Positions 42,016-55,196 of a stretch of DNA of 64,000 bases are shown here, piece by piece. The DNA comes from Psilocybe azurescens (Eukaryota; Basidiomycota; Agaricomycetes; Agaricales; Agrocybaceae): contig JAJIRX010000193.1 of the NCBI GenBank assembly GCA_023853785.1, forward strand, positions 36,761-100,760, written 5' to 3'. Under the pieces are notes generated by a model, which ran no database searches, was not told the DNA's origin, and worked only from the letters and a program-made list of their open reading frames with translations. Made by a program: the position numbers and the translations under genes. Numbering within the stretch: position 1 is the first letter of the stretch; each line of letters opens with the position of its first letter.

Positions 42016-44171
42016 TCACTCTCGCTTCCTGAACATGACATTGGTCCCAAGCCACATGTCAGATGGTTGCCGGCCAGTGTACTCCTCGGGTAGCTTTACA
42101 TCGTAATTCAGAAACGATATACGCGACCATGGCTTTAAGCTCATTCGCAGAGAAAAAACGACCTGGACTACAAGATTTTTTTTGAAAAGCGTTAGAGAAG
42201 CGGATACGACCATTATATGTATGCCAACGTCGGAATGAGCATAGGGAGCTGACCAGGTGTGCCTTCTATTCCAAATGTGACACAATCCGGGCTGAGCGAT
42301 ACAACTTGATACTTAGCACTTTCTGTCTCTCAGCCTTATTTTGTAGTTCAGCGAATCTAAAGCCTTGGAATTGTCGAGAATTTGGTTAATTTGCCTATTG
42401 AGGGCTAAATATAAAGAAAAATGTTGAATATATTTCCAACTAGCTTGGTGGAAGGGTAGTAAATCGATTGATTTATCTCCTCTGTGTGGGTGGGATAGCT
42501 GCAGATTGCGATATGTGTCTCGGCTGGAACAACCACGCCATTCGAGAACGTGAAGTCCTTCAGAATCTTGCGTGCTAGAGCGACTAGTACTAGTAGTAGT
42601 TATGAGCCAGCATCCAGTAACATTGAACACCTGAGATAGCTCACCTGCCCGAGTAGTTAGTCGCTGCGATTCCTTGATGAAGCCATCCACCTTATGCATT
42701 TTATCCATGACCGTTTTTATCCATCCTTCTGCCGCTGTAACGGCTTCTTCGCGCATCGAGTCGGCATACTCTGGATATGTGGCAAGATAATATAGCGCAT
42801 GTGTAAGTGCCTTGTGAGACCATGATTAGTAATGGGAGATCAAGATAGTTCTATGGACACACATGGAAGGTGGTATGTATAGCTGCGAAGTTTATTGAAA
42901 GCAGTCAGAGAGACAAATCGTGTAGAGATCTCTGCAGTCCTCTTGCAACTTCGAGGAGCCAGTTTATCAAATTCTTCTACGGTTTCAAGTAGGCATTGGG
43001 TGTGGCTTGGTGGAGATGCTGTACTCGCCTGAGGAACATCAAACAAAATTTTACTCTTTTGCGATTGATCAAGTTGATCCTGAATGTATAGCTGAAGATG
43101 CGAGACCGCCTGCTTGGTATCCGTGGAGACCTTACTGATCAACCTGCCCAATTCTGAATGAAATTATGTCAGTGATAAGAACAGTCGAAAGAGAAAAAGG
43201 ACAATTACGATGGTCGTACTCACGGTCTAAGGATAGCCGGAAACATATTTATCATATGCCCTCGGACAATGACATTGATATTGAATTGTTCATTGAGCTT
43301 TATGTAGTCCGGGTCCCGACCTACCAGCTTGGATCAACTCAAGCACAGTGTTTTTAGCGATGTTTACTCAAATAATGGGAGGCCGACAAATAATTCCTGC
43401 AGACAACATGCATCACCGTTTCAAGAGCTGGCCCAGTGGTCCAGCCTGGAGTCGTTAAATATAATCAGTAAGTAGGAGCGATGGCAGCCACTGGCAATGT
43501 CGAGTACGTGCCGTCTCCCTTTGCGGGTATTCCGCAGATATTTCATCCTGAATATCCGAGAAGCGTACGCCAATTATTGCGAGTGAGACATGTCCGCACA
43601 ATCCCATTATGATATGGATCCTCGCTGATTTGACAGCCCATGGTATAATTTGTTTACAGGACCTAACTCGCAAAGTTTCAGATAACCAGTCAGGGCCATA
43701 TAGCTAGATATACCTCGCCCACGGCTTCCTCGAAAGATATCTGGTCTTCGGATGCTCGACAAATGTCTTCTAGCATCTGTGCTCCGCTGACCATAACCCA
43801 CTTCCCAATATTTGCAATTTTGAAGGCAGGGCTACGGTACTATTGTGAAGCGGTAAGCCACATTAGTCGGAGCCTTCATCAAAATTAGCAGTGACTCACT
43901 TCATCGTACCCCTCTTGAACTATCTCATGCCTATGCCGGATGAATTTAAAAGCATCTAGATAGGATGATATAATCCCAGATGAACCTATGGTGGGTATAT
44001 GGCTAAGCTATACGTGCCATGTTCAATTAGCGGTTGTCCAGGATTTATTCAGAGAAACGAATGATCCACTCTGTATATTGTCGCCCCGAACCATCTTGCG
44101 ACCAGATATAGCGTGACTGTCAGCAGAATCACAACCGTAATTGTGAGTTAAGGTGCGTCGTTGAGGAACAT
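42016..44171 (-). pseudogene. Cytochrome P450 1, dead paralogue
   Basis: The anchor exon begins MFLNDAP at 44171 and meets TAA at 44148-44150, then continues LTITVVILLTVTLYLVARWF as in paralogues. Further exons: HIPTIGSSGIISSYLDAFKF, IANIGKWVMVSGAQMLEDIC with RASEDQISFEEAVGE; NLINWLLEVARGLQRS and LLSINFAAIHTTFH (I-helix region), with a stop between them; EGWIKTVMDKMHKVDGFIKE; and the end LNYDVKLPEEY and MFRKRE. Where P450 2 has FGAGRHACPG, this copy reads FGIEGTPG: the heme-binding cysteine is gone. Nonsense, shifts and loss of the cysteine make it non-functional. Confidence 0.85.
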
Positions 44172-44785
44172 TAAATCGAAAATGGAAGAAGGAAGTATGG
44201 CGTTGAGGAAATGAAGTTCCGGCCGGCGTAGTCTTAACCTCAGCAAAAGAGAGAGAAGCAAAATAGGTCCAAATGTTGAAGGAGTTATGATGACGGTGCG
44301 AGTAAATGCGAGTAAATGTGACGATGCGTGTATGATGGCTCAAGGAGATCCGGGATACAAAGAGGGGAACGAAATGATGCGAGTACGATGTGGCTACGAA
44401 TGAGAACAGGATGCAAACTTTACTTCAAGGTCGATAAGTTCATCATTTTTGGTGGATTGTTATTGTCAGCGGCGGCCGAAGATTCGAGGTTCGAGGTTCT
44501 TTCTCAGACAGACGGTGTGCATTCTGCTCCAAAATAGATATTAGATGATCCTTTGTGGTTTCCAGGACAGAGGGAACTGTCGACTACTGACTCCGGAATC
44601 TGAAATTTAGATATTTGACCTGTAAAAGCTCATAGGAGGAAACCTTCCAGATAGGCACATAAGATCACCGTGCTTTGCTTGAAACTTCTCAAAGCATGCA
44701 TTCTTTTGATTCCATGTTTTATTTAAAAGCCGTGCTGACAATCGAAGTGACTTTCCTGATATTAGAAACAAATTCTTGCGCCTAT

Positions 44786-46900
44786 TCACGCCTGTCTCCT
44801 CCTGAACATTATCTCCGCGGTTCTGTTGGGTGAGCTGTTCCCCATAAACCACTGATTCTGAGGTCGGAGGCCATCGTTGGGTAGTTTTACGTCATAATTC
44901 AATAAGATGTAAGCGAGCATAGCTTTGAGCTCATTGGCTGCGAAGAAACGACCAGGACTGTTTAAGAAAAGGAATAATTCAGCAGACCGACGACAGAACG
45001 TCGATGAAAAGGATGAAATACCAAGCATGACGCCCAGCTCCAAACACCAGGTAGTCGGGACTGAGAGATACGATTTGATGTTTGATGTTCTCTCCTTCTT
45101 CCTCCCGCATTTCTGCGAATCTGAACCCTTTAAATTGATGAGGATTATCGTAGATTTCCTTCGACGAAAAAGTGTTGGATGTGAGTTGATATGACTTAGT
45201 ATTAATCCAGCATGACTTACAGGATCCATATGAGTGGCATAGGTTGCGACAGCGAGATGAGTTCCAGCGGGTAAGGTCACACCATTCGAAAAAGTGAAAT
45301 CCTTGACAACTTTGCGTCTCATGATCACTAGCGTTGTATGGTCATCGGCGAAGACGCGCAACCTAAGACATACAACAAGCTCACCAGCTCCAATCGAAAG
45401 ACGTTGCGATTCCTTGATGAAGCTATCAACTTTGCGCATCTTGCCCATTGACAATTTAGTCCAACCCTCCGCTTCTATGACCGCTTCTACTTCCTCGCGC
45501 ATAGGCTGGACGTACTCTGGATTGGCCGCTAGATAGAATAGCGCGTGTGTTAATCCCTGGAAATATATCAGCGCAGGAATAGGTCGCGTAAAAGAAACTC
45601 TACTCACATGGGATGTCGTGTGAATGGCGGCAAAATTAATGGACAAGATGCGGATGACTAGATCACGAGGAGATCTCTGAGGCCCCTGTGCTTCGTCCAG
45701 CAGCCAACTTATAAGATCATTCTGTACGATATCCAATAAGTATGAAAAGGAAAAGCCACTGTGCTACTTACTGGTTTATCGTCTCGACTATTACTCTTTT
45801 CTCGTTCAAGTTGGGCATGTATTAAAGGACCAAGGTGCACCATGGCACGCTTGATGCTCGCTGGCACATTTGTAAGAAGACGACCCACAATACTGATAAA
45901 GACATAGGTCAATCTCCTATATAATGATAGCCGTGTACACGATTTAATACTCACGGCTTCAGAAGTGGCGGGAACATGTTAATAATTTGACCCCCTACGA
46001 TGACATCAATAGTGAACTGTTGGTTTAATTTGACGTAGTCAGGGTCCCTGCCTGAGAAATTGTGAGTGTTCGATCACAATTGGTCACGAATTTCCTCTTA
46101 CATAGCGGAAGGCCGACGAACAAACGGTTGCTCGTACGACAGACAACATGCATTATGGTGGATAGAGCTGGGAATGATGTCCATTCTGATTTCACGTGAG
46201 TAAACCTAGAATTATTTTTCGAGATCCGAACTTCGTACCATCTCCTTTATCGGGTACTATATCCTCAAACGCCGTTGAAATCTCATCTTTGATATCGGTG
46301 AACCGAATGGCAAGATTACGAGTCAAGGGCGTTCGAACGATGGCGGTATGGTATGGATCGGTGCGAACTTGAGGGCCAATGGTATAGTCTGTTTGGATGG
46401 CCTATCGACATTCGACATTTCAGAGACGTGAGTTGTTCATAGATTGGATTTGTAATTACCTCCCCTACTGCATCATTGAACGAGATTTGGTCATCGCTGG
46501 CTCGTCGAATATCGTCGAACATATCTTGTCCGCTGATTACAACCAGCCATCGTCCCATGGTCGAGACTTTGAACGCAGTGCCACAGTACTGCATAAGTCG
46601 TTGAGCACATTCAATCGATTTCATGTACGAAAATACGCTTTACTTTCTCGTACCCTTCTTGAACGATTTCGTGTGCATTTCGGAAATACCGGAAGGCGTC
46701 CAAGTAGGAAAAGAGTATGTTAGATGAGCCAATGGTAGGAATGTGTCGCAGCTGAGGGGAGAGGCCGATCAAATCATAGTTTACAAACAGAATGGAGAAG
46801 ATGCTTACCTTGTGAGTAGGGGCACAAAAAATCGCACCAATAGGTAGACAGAAAATAATATTGCAGCTGCTGGAAGAGCATTAGTTGAGGTGGTCTGCAT
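44786..46900 (-). CDS. Cytochrome P450 2, apparently intact
   Basis: Heme-thiolate monooxygenase, membrane-anchored. Exon 1 starts at 46900: MQTTSTNALPAAAILFSVYL with LVRFFVPLLTR gives the ER anchor. Successive exons: RHIPTIGSSNILFSYLDAFR, TMGRWLVVISGQDMFDDIRR, QTDYTIGPQVRTDPYHTAIV, EWTSFPALSTIMHVVCRTSN, KLNQQFTIDVIVGGQIINMF, NDLISWLLDEAQGPQRSPRD, LSINFAAIHTTSH (I helix), FIKESQRL (ExxR region), TLPAGTHLAVATYATHMDP. The heme loop FGAGRHACPGRFFAANELKA spans an intron inside the cysteine codon. The end is LNYDVKLPNDG and MFRRRQA. I found no break in any exon. Co-oriented with P450 1 and P450 3. The family is expanded in mushrooms; substrate unknown. Confidence 0.9.
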
Positions 46901-47461
46901 ATTATCTGGGGCGATAGGGTAGCACGACTGTAGGGCCGAGTCGCCTATTTATTGACCTGCCAATTTACCAAGTGATTGTTGGTACAATACTCTCTCACAC
47001 ACTGTATCTTCTTTCCTTCCAAATCCGCGACGTGTAAGACTTCCATCCTGATTTAGACCTATAGTGGGGAGAAGCCGCACACGTCCATGAGATTTTACTG
47101 TGGCCGTCGGAGGTAGATCCCGCGAGAGTAATCGGTCTTAGATAAAAGATTTGCACTTGTATCTAGACATTGCTAGAGATTTGCAGAGATTTTCTCCTGG
47201 AAGCTTTCAACACAATGCCCCCGAGCACGTCCTTCGTCGACATCAAGGCAATTCCAAAGATCAAGGAAATTTCATGACGCTCGCTTCCCGAATAAAAAAA
47301 AGATCGAGGTCTGATTGGGAGACACTGTCGATAGTTTTCGGGTCGAATCCCAGGTTTGCTGTGAGCTGAGTTTTTGTAGCGTTTAATTGGTAATGGCAGT
47401 AAAGAATGTGCGGGACTATCATATAATTAAAATGTTATTTGCTCTCCGGTACAGGAGGAAG
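46901..47461. other. Intergenic upstream of P450 2
   Basis: Putative promoter region. No other gene was seen. Confidence 0.35.
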
Positions 47462-47575
47462 CCATACCTCAGCAAATTCTCCCCTCAAAGAGAATACCTC
47501 TTTTCTAGCTCATCGGACGTCGTCGAGCATTTGTGGTCCAGAAATAAACACCAGCTACCTCGATATAATCAAAGC
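47462..47575 (-). pseudogene. Stray P450 exon fragment
   Basis: On the minus strand FISGPQMLDDVR, a stop, then ARKEVFSLRGEFAE lines up with SGPQMFDDIRQATDEQLSFR of P450 3 and the equivalent exon of P450 2. The neighbouring exons are not found, so this is an isolated remnant of a fourth local copy. Confidence 0.6.
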
Positions 47576-48501
47576 TACGTCTGTTGATTTTGAGGTAATC
47601 GTACACCTTACACAAGACTTCAGTTAAGTAGTGGGTACAGAGGGCGTATCAAAACGCTTCTATGTTCGAGAATATGGGTGTAAGTTCGGATATCTTAAAG
47701 CAAGGCTGGTGGAATACGCCACCTTTCCCTGACCCAAGTTCATGGATCATTCACGCTTTAAAATCACACCTCCTTTCAAAACATTACATAAAACCAGTAG
47801 ATTTTGAGCGACATGTCCAAGTAAGATAACAGAACGTGCTCCCCACTACAGGCTCCAAATTCGGGATTCAGGGTGAGGAGTTGATGAGGAGAGGAGCTTG
47901 AGAATAGCAAGCCTCTGCGCACTGTTGGTGGAAATCAACCGGACTCCGGGGCTAACAGTAACAAACAAGCACCTTCATTTCGTAAATTCGTGACAGTCAT
48001 TCGTTTCTCGGTTTTATTTAATATAGTACACTCGCCAAATGTTTAATGCCAGAATGCACGATACAGAGCGTTGCTTGCCGTCATGTTCATCATCCTTGCA
48101 TCATCTCCGGTGCAACCTTGAACACTCAAGTTTCGAGTTCCAACAAGGTGCTTTGAACAAGTCTTTGAAGGCTCCGAGTCGGACATCTTAAGCGCGACCG
48201 TCTAGGAGTCACCAAAGTCGTGAATCTGGACGACCTTGCATTCCCGACTCGTGAGGGATCCTGCTGCAACTCACATCCATCTTATGGAAGTAACAAAGAG
48301 AAAGTCATTCCAGGAGGCATGGTGGTATGTGACAATCTTGAAATGTGTATCGCCTTCCTATTGCCTTCCTCTCCTCACTGCCACAATCCAAATATAAAGC
48401 CAGTCTTCCATCGATAAGCCCACTTCTATTTGGCTCTTAGGAAACTTATAAACACATACACGGGCTGTCGATGACCATCAGATGAAATTGTTGCACCACC
48501 C
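47576..48501. other. Intergenic upstream of the TPR-CHAT gene
   Basis: No gene recognised. It contains the 5' flank of the plus-strand CHAT gene. Confidence 0.4.
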
Positions 48502-51500
48502 ATGTCGAGCGCTCCTCTGAATCCCACCACTATTCCTCTTGGACTAGATCGCGCTTCAAAATTGCATTCGTCTCCCTCGACTTCAATGCACGCTACAAAT
48601 GCGAAAGTAAGCATATAGCATAAATTCGGGCTTTAGGATACAATCCTAACCTCTGCACAGGCTGCAGTCGATGAGTGCGAAGCGAAAGAACAAGATAGTC
48701 ATACTGAATTAAAAGTTCAGAATCTATCCATTGACTGTGCAGCGAAGGAGGCGATGGATTCATTGGATCGTGCATTATCCCTTATGGCTGATTCCAGGTC
48801 AAAATTACCGCTTTCGAAGTTGGAGACAGCCATTGCTCTTTTTCGCCAAATACTCGATAAAATACCCGCCACCCACCCTCTTCACTCCCATGCCGCGAGT
48901 CAGGTTGCATATGCGTTGACCGTCAAGTTTATGCATACTAGTCAGATGGCCAGCCTACTAGAGTCGTTAAAACTCTACCTTAGGATCCCTCAGACTTTCT
49001 TCAAAGGCGTCATTGGTTCAGACATTGTGCGTATACATCCACTTTCTTGTTTAAATCAATCGCGTACATCTAAACATACATCAGGCAGACGCTACTTCAC
49101 ATAAAGACGATGGAATACAAAGCATGGCAGAGACGGCGGAAGCAGCTTTGGCAAATTATGTACAGTCAACCTCTCTGGATTCCATCAACAGCATCGCGTC
49201 TCTTCTACAAACATCGCTTACGAATCTCCCCGCTGGAATGCATCCCAAAAGAGCTAGAGCACTGTCAACTCTCGCTGCTGCTCTGTGCTTTCTCTTTCAC
49301 CACTCGCACAGTATTTCCGACCTCGACAACGCGATCTCTCATCTCAAAGAGGCACTCAAGGATTGCACGGAGAGGAACACTGAAAGATCGAACATCGTAT
49401 ACCAACTGTGCGCGGTGCTGATGGTCCGACTGCATTTTGGCGGACAAGTACCCGATCTAATGGAAGCTGGAGCCCTCTTCAAACAAGAACACGTTCACGA
49501 TTCAGGAGCTTCAATTTCGATGAAGTCAGCTCGTGAGCTTCTTGCTCAGGCGTCTAAGTTGCAAGAACAGTTTTGGAACTCTGGTTCTACGGGCGACTTG
49601 GACCAAGCGATAGTTTTATATCGTCAAGCACGCTCAGGGATGCCCCCAGTTTCATCAATTTACAAATATATCAACTTGCCCTCAATAACCTTGCAAATGC
49701 ACTGATAGCCCGCTTCAGACTAGGCGGTCAGCACTGCGATCTCGAAGAAGCAATTCTTTTGCATCGTCGGACCCTTGAACTCCGACCTCTACCTCACCCC
49801 CAACATGCCGATTCGCTCTGCAATCTTGCTAATGCACTAATGACTCAATTCGAACAGAGCGGCCAAAAGGACAACATTGACGAAGCCATATTGTTGTACA
49901 GGCAAGGCCTAGAGCTTCGTTCTTCGCCTCATCCCAGGCGACCGACCTTTCTCAATAGCCTCGCTAACGCCCTCCAGACTCGATACGAACAAAATGATCA
50001 ACTAATTGGTGATAATATTGAAGCCATTTTACTTTATAGGCAAGCCCTAGAGCTTGTACGATTACCACCACCCCATACTGGATATACCGACCCTTCCATT
50101 GCCGCTACAACCCTCAGTAACCTCTCAAACTCGCTTCTGGTCCACTTCAATCAAATGGGTCGTCAAGAAGACCTTGACGATGCGGTTTCAATGAGTAGGC
50201 GGGCTCTTGAGCTGCGACCGGCACACCACCCAAACCGACCGGACTGTATTGGCAATTGTGCGGTTGCACTCATTACCCTCTTTCAACAAACTGGCGAGCG
50301 ACTCAATCTTGACGAAGCCATTTCTCTGTATAGAGACGGTCTTGAGCTTTTACCCCACCGCATCCCAGGCGATCCAGATTTCTCAGTTCTCTCTCTGATG
50401 CGCTTATGGTCCGATTTGAGCAGTCAGGATACCGAGATCGAGCTGATCTTGATGAAGCCATCGTAATCAACAGGGAGGCCCTTGGCCTGCAATCTCGGCA
50501 ACATCCCCATCGATCTGATTCGGTCAATAACCTTGCGAATGCACTTTGGTCTCGTTACATAGAGGATATCCAAGGAGGTACACAAGACGATCTTGAGGAA
50601 GCAGAGCTGTTGTATAGAGAGGCTATCGAGCTTTCACCTTCGCCGCATCCCGACCGAACCTTGCTCAGTAATCTTGCAAATACTCTAGCAGCTAAATTTC
50701 TTCATACCACACAGCGAGAGGCTCTCGATGAAGCAATTGCTCTATATCGAGAGGCTCTTGAGCTCGGTCATCCTCCCCTTCCGGATCGTTCCTACACCCT
50801 CAATAATCTTTCAAATGCACTCGAAAGTCGGTTCACAAAACTGGACCACAAGCCAAGCGACCTCGACGAAGCCATTTTGTTACAACGACAAGCTGTTGAG
50901 CTCCTTCCTTCAGTGCATTACCTTAGATCCCGCTCATTGGAGACTTTGGGGAGCATGTACATACGTGCACATTCACATTCCGGTGATCCACGTCATATTG
51001 AGGAGGCAATGCTGGCGTATTCTTCGGCATTCGAATCTCCCTCCCAAAATGCATCCGCCACCTTCCGTATTGCGACGGCATGGTCTGCTCATGCAGATCG
51101 GCACAGACATCCCACGACGATCAAGGCGTACGATGCAGCCTTGCAAAGCTTATCACAGATCGCATCTCTTGAGCTCGATATACAGGCGCGACAAGAAATT
51201 TTGAGAAGCGACAGCGATGGATTAGCCCGCAGGGCCGCTCTATTGCTATTCAGGAAAACAAGTTGGAGAAGGCCATCGAATATCTCGAAGGCGGAAGAGC
51301 TGTTTTCTGGTCTCGAGTCATGCATCTTCGTTCCCCTCTTGACAAGCTACGCCACAAATCACGAGAACTTGCAGAGAAATTGCAGAATATTGCTTCTGAG
51401 CTGGAGCGCGGATCTTATCGCAACCCAAATAAGGCAATGCTCGGATTGACTAATCGTTCAAAGTTGAGAGTAGAGCAAGAAGCGACACGTTACAGGCGCC

Positions 51501-52871
51501 TTGACGAGGAATGGACAAAAGTCGTCGATGAAGTTCGGAAATTAAAGGGTTTTGAAGATTTTCTTCTGCCCCGCTCATTTAAAGACCTGCAGCCTGCAGC
51601 TGCGCAGTCTCCGGTTGTCTTCCTTATTCCGAACGATAAAGGCAGTGACTGTCTGGTTATGACGTCCAAACTTACTCACCATATCCCGCTCTCGGACCTG
51701 CCTACCAATGAATTACGGCGCCTGGTCTATCTGATAAGGTTGGCCTCTTCGCAGTCAACAGTAACGCGCACCTCTATCGCAGACTTGGCTTTCGCCCCGG
51801 AAATGATGGAGGATTTAGAACAGAGCTTGTTTCCGTCAGATGATCGAGCATCAAAGCGCGGAGGCTCGTCCGTGCCATCAGATGAGGTCTTCAGAGATGT
51901 TCTGAACATCCTATGGAAGAAGGTGGTGAAACCTGTTCTTAATTTTCTCCGTCTTCAGGTCAGTCGTTCGCGACTTTAAAAAACTTTGTTCGAGGCTCAC
52001 TGTGACACAATGACCTAGAGAACAAAAACGCCCCCGATTTTGCAATGGTGCCCAACTGGCTTGTTTGCATTCCTTCCGATCCATGCGGCTGGATGCTATG
52101 ATTCCAATTTGGGTCCATTAGAATGCGCCTCCGATTACATCGTATCCTCATATGTACCCATCGCTGGGGTTCTACTAGAGTCGAGAGATGTCAATAAAGA
52201 ACGTCAAAGCGAGCCGTTCAAAATGATGGTTGTTGTCGACAGTAGTTTGTCATATGCCGAGACGGAGGTGGAGAAGATCAAGGAACAAGTGCCCACTGAA
52301 TGTTTGTCCCAGTTAGGCATCTCCGGAGCACCAGCACTTGTCGACACGGTATATTCAGGTCTTCAAAGTGCTTCTATCGTCCACTTTGCATGCCATGGAT
52401 CGCAAGACGAAACAAATCCACTGGACAGTGCACTTCTCATGCACGGCCGTGAGAAGCTGAAAATATCAAAGATCATGCAGCAACCGCTTCCTTACGGATC
52501 TCTTGCCGTCCTCTGCGCGTGCGAGACAAGTAAAGGAGACGCAAAAATCCCAGACGAGGCGCTGAGCTTGGGTGCCAGCTTACTGTTTTCAGGCTTTCGC
52601 AATGTCGTTGCGACGATGTGGTAAGTGCTATTTACCATTTAGAAAATAGTTGCTAACGCTGGTCATCAAATGCAGGAAAATGAGGGACTCGGATGGACCC
52701 ACTATTGCGGGTGCCTTATATAAAGAGCTTTTCAGGGGTCCTGACGGGAGGCCAACAGATCGACCTGATATCAGTAAATCCCCTCAAGCCCTTCATAACG
52801 CCGTCCAGGAACTGCGATCTGGGAACGTGGAGTTTCGTCGATGGGTTCCATTTATACACATGGGAAAGTAG
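48502..52871 (+). CDS. TPR-CHAT protein (caspase-like protease fold), three frame breaks
   Basis: Exons 48502-48606, 48661-49026, 49085-51958, 52019-52620 and 52676-52871, about 1,380 codons. The N-terminal part is followed by about ten tetratricopeptide-like repeats of the form LDEAI-LYR-ALEL-PHP-R-L-NLANAL (49.6-51.0 kb). A linker LEKAIEYLEGGRAVFWSRVM leads to a C-terminal CHAT domain: LQWCPTGLFAFLPIHAAG, VHFACHGSQ (catalytic His) and LAVLCACETSKGD (catalytic Cys), GFRNVVATMW, ending FRRWVPFIHMGK. CHAT is a caspase-clan peptidase domain related to separase; TPRs would bind partners. Breaks of one base lie near 49645, 50385 and 51255. Both catalytic motifs and all flanks are preserved, so the gene may be functional if the breaks are errors. 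Confidence 0.88.
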
Positions 52872-53070
52872 AACCCAATTTGCAAATTCTACATGTAATC
52901 TTTCGTTCAGGATCATGTCCAACTCAAACTTATCCAGTTGTATAACCTGGGTATATCTTGTAAGAAAAACATGGATTGTAAGCCGACTACGAAACGCAAC
53001 AGAGGTTTACTTTGAATAATAGGCTACATGAACCAGTTCGAACAACGTGCTGGTTACCACTTGAAACCCC

Positions 53071-55196
53071 TCATGAAGCTCGCTTCCTAAAGAGAAGTTC
53101 CGCGCTCTTATTGGGAGAACATTGACCTTGAAACCAGTGATTTTGAGGCCGTCCGTGCGTGGTAAGCTTGACATCGTAGTTCAGCAGGACAAACGCAAGC
53201 ATGGTCTTCAGCTCGTTGACAGCAAAAAGCGGCCCGGACTATTCGAAGACACTCAGAAAGAACAAATACACGATGAGAAAGGGATCAGTGCTCACCATGC
53301 GTGGCGACCAGTACCAAAAGTAATATATTCTGGACTGAGAGAGACCATTTGATGCTTAAGTCTCTCGCCTTCTCCTTCTCTTATCTCCGCGAACCTGAAG
53401 CCCTTGAATTTCTGTGGCTCCTCATAATTCATCTTAACGGTCGATGTCAGGTAAGTAGATCAGTCTGTAATGAGAAGTAACGGCAAACCTCGTCGAGATG
53501 AGTTGAGTGAGTGGCAAAAACTATGTGAGTGCCGGCTGGCACAGTCAAACCATTCGAAAATGTGAAGTCCTTCAAAGCTTTTCGCATTATTGATTCTATT
53601 CAAGGTGACAACATTAGACCTCTACATATATCCAATCATAGAGTGTAGAACCTACGTGAACCGATCGCAAGTCTCTGAGATTCTTTGACAAAGCTATCAA
53701 GCTTCCGCATCTTGCCCATAGAGGCTTTAGTCCATCCCTCGGCCTCGACGATTGCTTCCACCTCCTCTCTCATAGGTTTCACGTATTCTGAATAAGTCGC
53801 TAAATCGTATAAAATATGTGTCAGTCCCTGGACAAAAGAGGGTGAGCAGGGAACGCCAATATTTGCACATAAATAAATGAATGGTAGCTCACCATGGATG
53901 TTGTATGGATGGATGCAAAGTTGATGCTCAGTAGCCGAAGCGACACATCTTGTACGGTCCTTTGCTCTCCCTGGGCCTCTTCTAAAAGCCAGCTGATTAG
54001 ATCGTTCTATGGATGCAGATATTAATCAATATTGCTCAAGGGTGGTGTATAATATCTAGTACTTGCCGGTTTACCAGGCCACGAATCCCCGTGACTTCCC
54101 TCTTGATCAAGGCGAGCTTGTATTATGGGACCAGCATGTGAAACAGTGCGTCTTATGTTGCTAGGTATCTTCGTTAAGAGTTTCCCTACAATTCTACATG
54201 CCAAATATATGGTTAACATTACTATTCGGTGAGAAATCCAGCACCGATACTTACGGCTTTAAGACCATTGGAAATAAACTAATTATCTGGCCTCCCATTA
54301 TAACGTCCATGGTAAACTGCTCAGTTAAAGCTCTGAAATCAGAGTTACGGCCTATAAATTAGCCAAAGTAGGTGAGCCATCATTTTGTCAATGAATGGGA
54401 ATCATGCCTCACACAAAGGTAGCCCGACAAATAGGCGGTTGCTTGTCCTGCAGACAATTTTCACTACAGTTCGGTAGGTAGGGACGCTGAACCACTCTAA
54501 CATAATTTTTGCGTGATCGGTTTTTCAATCTCGTCAAATGCAAATGAATTATACCATTGTCTTTCGCGGGAATGAGATCGCTGAATGCAGCAGAAATCTC
54601 ATCCTTGATGTCCGAGAAGCGTGCTCCAAGGTTTCTTGTGAGCTGCATTCGTACAGATTTTACGTGGTAGGGGTCACGACGAATTTTTGGACCTATCATA
54701 TAGTCCGTTTGGATTAACTTTATTGTGTCAATTGCTAGTTTATATGTTCACGATGGCAGGCACACCTCGGCAATTGCTTCCCTGAACGATAATTGCTCGT
54801 CGGTAGCCTGTCGAATGTCATCGAACATTTGTGGCCCAGAAACGACGACCAGCCATCTAGACATAGTGGGAATCTTAAAGGCTGCCCTATGGTACTTACA
54901 GCGAGGTCAGTGCTCATTATCTCTTTGGTTCCCAGCGCAAGTCCATACCTTATGGTATCCATCTTCGATCATTTCATGGCCATGAAGAATATATTTAAAA
55001 GCATCAATGTAAGATGTTACAACTCCTGATGGGCCGAGAGATGGTATATGCTTCAACTGATATAAACCTTTAGCGTGCGTTAGGATTTCTCTTCATCACT
55101 TGCCTTGTGAGTGGGAGCATAGAACCATCTCGATAATAAATAAATAATAGCCAAGCCTGCAGCTGCCAGAGGAAGAGGAACTGTACTGATGGGCAT
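53071..55196 (-). CDS. Cytochrome P450 3, one frame break
   Basis: Paralogue of P450 2 and P450 1. Exon 1 at 55196: MPISTVPLPLAAAGLAIIYL with LSRWFYAPTHK, the membrane anchor. Then TMSRWLVVVSGPQMFDDIRQ, TDYMIGPKIRRDPYHVKSVR, WFSVPTYRTVVKIVCRTSNR, FTMDVIMGGQIISLFPMVLK, NDLISWLLEEAQGEQRTVQD, LLSINFASIHTTSM (I helix), SFVKESQRLAIGS, KALKDFTFSNGLTVPAGTHI. Heme loop FGTGRHA|CPGRFF spans an intron in the Cys codon as in P450 2. The last exon gives NELKTMLAFVLLNYDVKL and LLFRKRAS. At CGC TTT TT|GCT the T5 run (A5 at 53224-53228) is one base short. No other lesion was found. Confidence 0.87.

Noticed and set aside
47340..47375. tRNA B box (GGGTCGAATCCC)
   Set aside because: No acceptor, D or anticodon arm can be formed around it.
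31518..55196. A secondary-metabolite gene cluster (MFS, P450s, 2OG oxygenase)
   Set aside because: No polyketide synthase, NRPS, terpene synthase or other backbone enzyme is visible, and the P450s are close paralogues, which fits local duplication better than a pathway.
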